From: an uncultured Ruminiclostridium sp.
GTDB taxonomy: Bacteria; Bacillota; Clostridia; Oscillospirales; Ruminococcaceae
NCBI GenBank assembly: GCA_910579265.1
Contig: CAJTTE010000023.1
Location: forward strand, 1-44,316
Direction: 5' to 3'
DNA: 44,316 nucleotides
Part shown: in pieces, positions 44,263 to 44,316 of the stretch
Position numbering within the stretch: the first letter of the stretch is position 1
Layout of the letters: the number at the start of each line of letters is the position of its first letter
Made by a program: the position numbers and the translations under genes
The notes under the pieces: generated by a model
Told to the model about the DNA's origin: nothing
What the model saw: the letters and a program-made list of their open reading frames with translations, nothing else
Databases searched by the model: none

Positions 44263-44316
44263 TGTAGAGCTACAATAGATATTGGACAATCGAAAAAAAG
44301 ATATTGAGAGAAAGCC
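44263..44316. repeat. Terminal inverted repeat, right copy (54 bp)
   Basis: Exact reverse complement of bases 1-54; see left copy. The inner flank (GCGCTCAGCTGTCCGCAGGC) has no counterpart at the left end. Confidence 0.95.

Noticed and set aside
1..44316. Linear plasmid or phage because of the terminal inverted repeats
   Set aside because: The content is chromosomal housekeeping (ribosomal cluster, secE, nusG, mrp) with no replication, capsid or telomere-protein genes.

Overview
The window looks like a chromosomal segment of an uncultured Clostridia bacterium, most likely Oscillospiraceae/Ruminococcus-like. The evidence is the AT-rich sequence, Gram-positive AAGGAGG ribosome sites, sigma-A promoters with 17-bp spacers, a zinc-ribbon L33, a short one-helix SecE, an L10-leader attenuator, a lipoprotein GH5 endoglucanase and hybrid histidine kinases of the Clostridia type. 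No phage, plasmid or conjugation genes are present, and no tRNA or rRNA was seen.

Layout. 1-2.9 kb: a 54-bp sequence repeated inverted at the far end of the window, then a membrane hybrid histidine kinase. 3.6-4.7 kb: a P-loop kinase/GNAT fusion, followed by 1.4 kb without a convincing gene. 6.1-9.3 kb: a DUF7336-like small protein, then pdp-cdd (pyrimidine nucleoside salvage) and a GH5 endoglucanase. 9.9-12.5 kb: a nucleotidyltransferase-fold protein, a Cof-type HAD phosphatase and a YoaP-type acetyltransferase. 12.65-17.75 kb: the rpmG-secE-nusG-rplK-rplA and rplJ-rplL clusters, with an L1-binding mRNA site and an L10 leader. Between rplA and rplJ lies a 1.1 kb insert, a DUF1266-like gene bracketed by two copies of a MITE. 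17.8-19.1 kb: a noncoding tandem array of ~103-bp units and a decayed IS200 transposase. 19.5-20.3 kb: a strongly promoted 77-aa orphan and an Xre-type regulator.

20.8-30.3 kb is an oligopeptide (Opp) ABC transporter operon in which four of the five transporter proteins are non-standard. The binding protein appears circularly permuted. OppB has a ~280-residue insert outside the membrane. OppD has a ~235-residue charged, coiled-coil insert between Walker A and the Q-loop. OppF has a C-terminal two-helix membrane tail. A sixth gene encodes a membrane-anchored protein that reads like a degenerate ApbE (flavin transferase) fold. These parts look co-adapted and are the best candidate in the window for an undescribed system.

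30.3-39.5 kb is gene-poor and rich in two MITE families: six copies of a ~185-bp element (MITE-A) across the window, and two copies of an exactly 180-bp element (MITE-B). Genes here are a GH25 muramidase with an N-terminal beta-solenoid, a GrpB-family protein, a DUF3788 protein, rtcB and an MntP/YtaF-like membrane protein. rtcB is preceded by its own promoter, a 29-codon ORF and an intrinsic terminator, an attenuator-like layout. 39.5-44.1 kb (minus strand) is an mrp-hybrid kinase-HD-GYP operon. Its kinase has one degenerate and one intact receiver, next to a divergent HD-GYP protein, which suggests a cyclic-dinucleotide signalling module.

All calls come from reading the sequence; no database search was run. 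Family names rest on recognised motifs, and start codons on visible ribosome sites.
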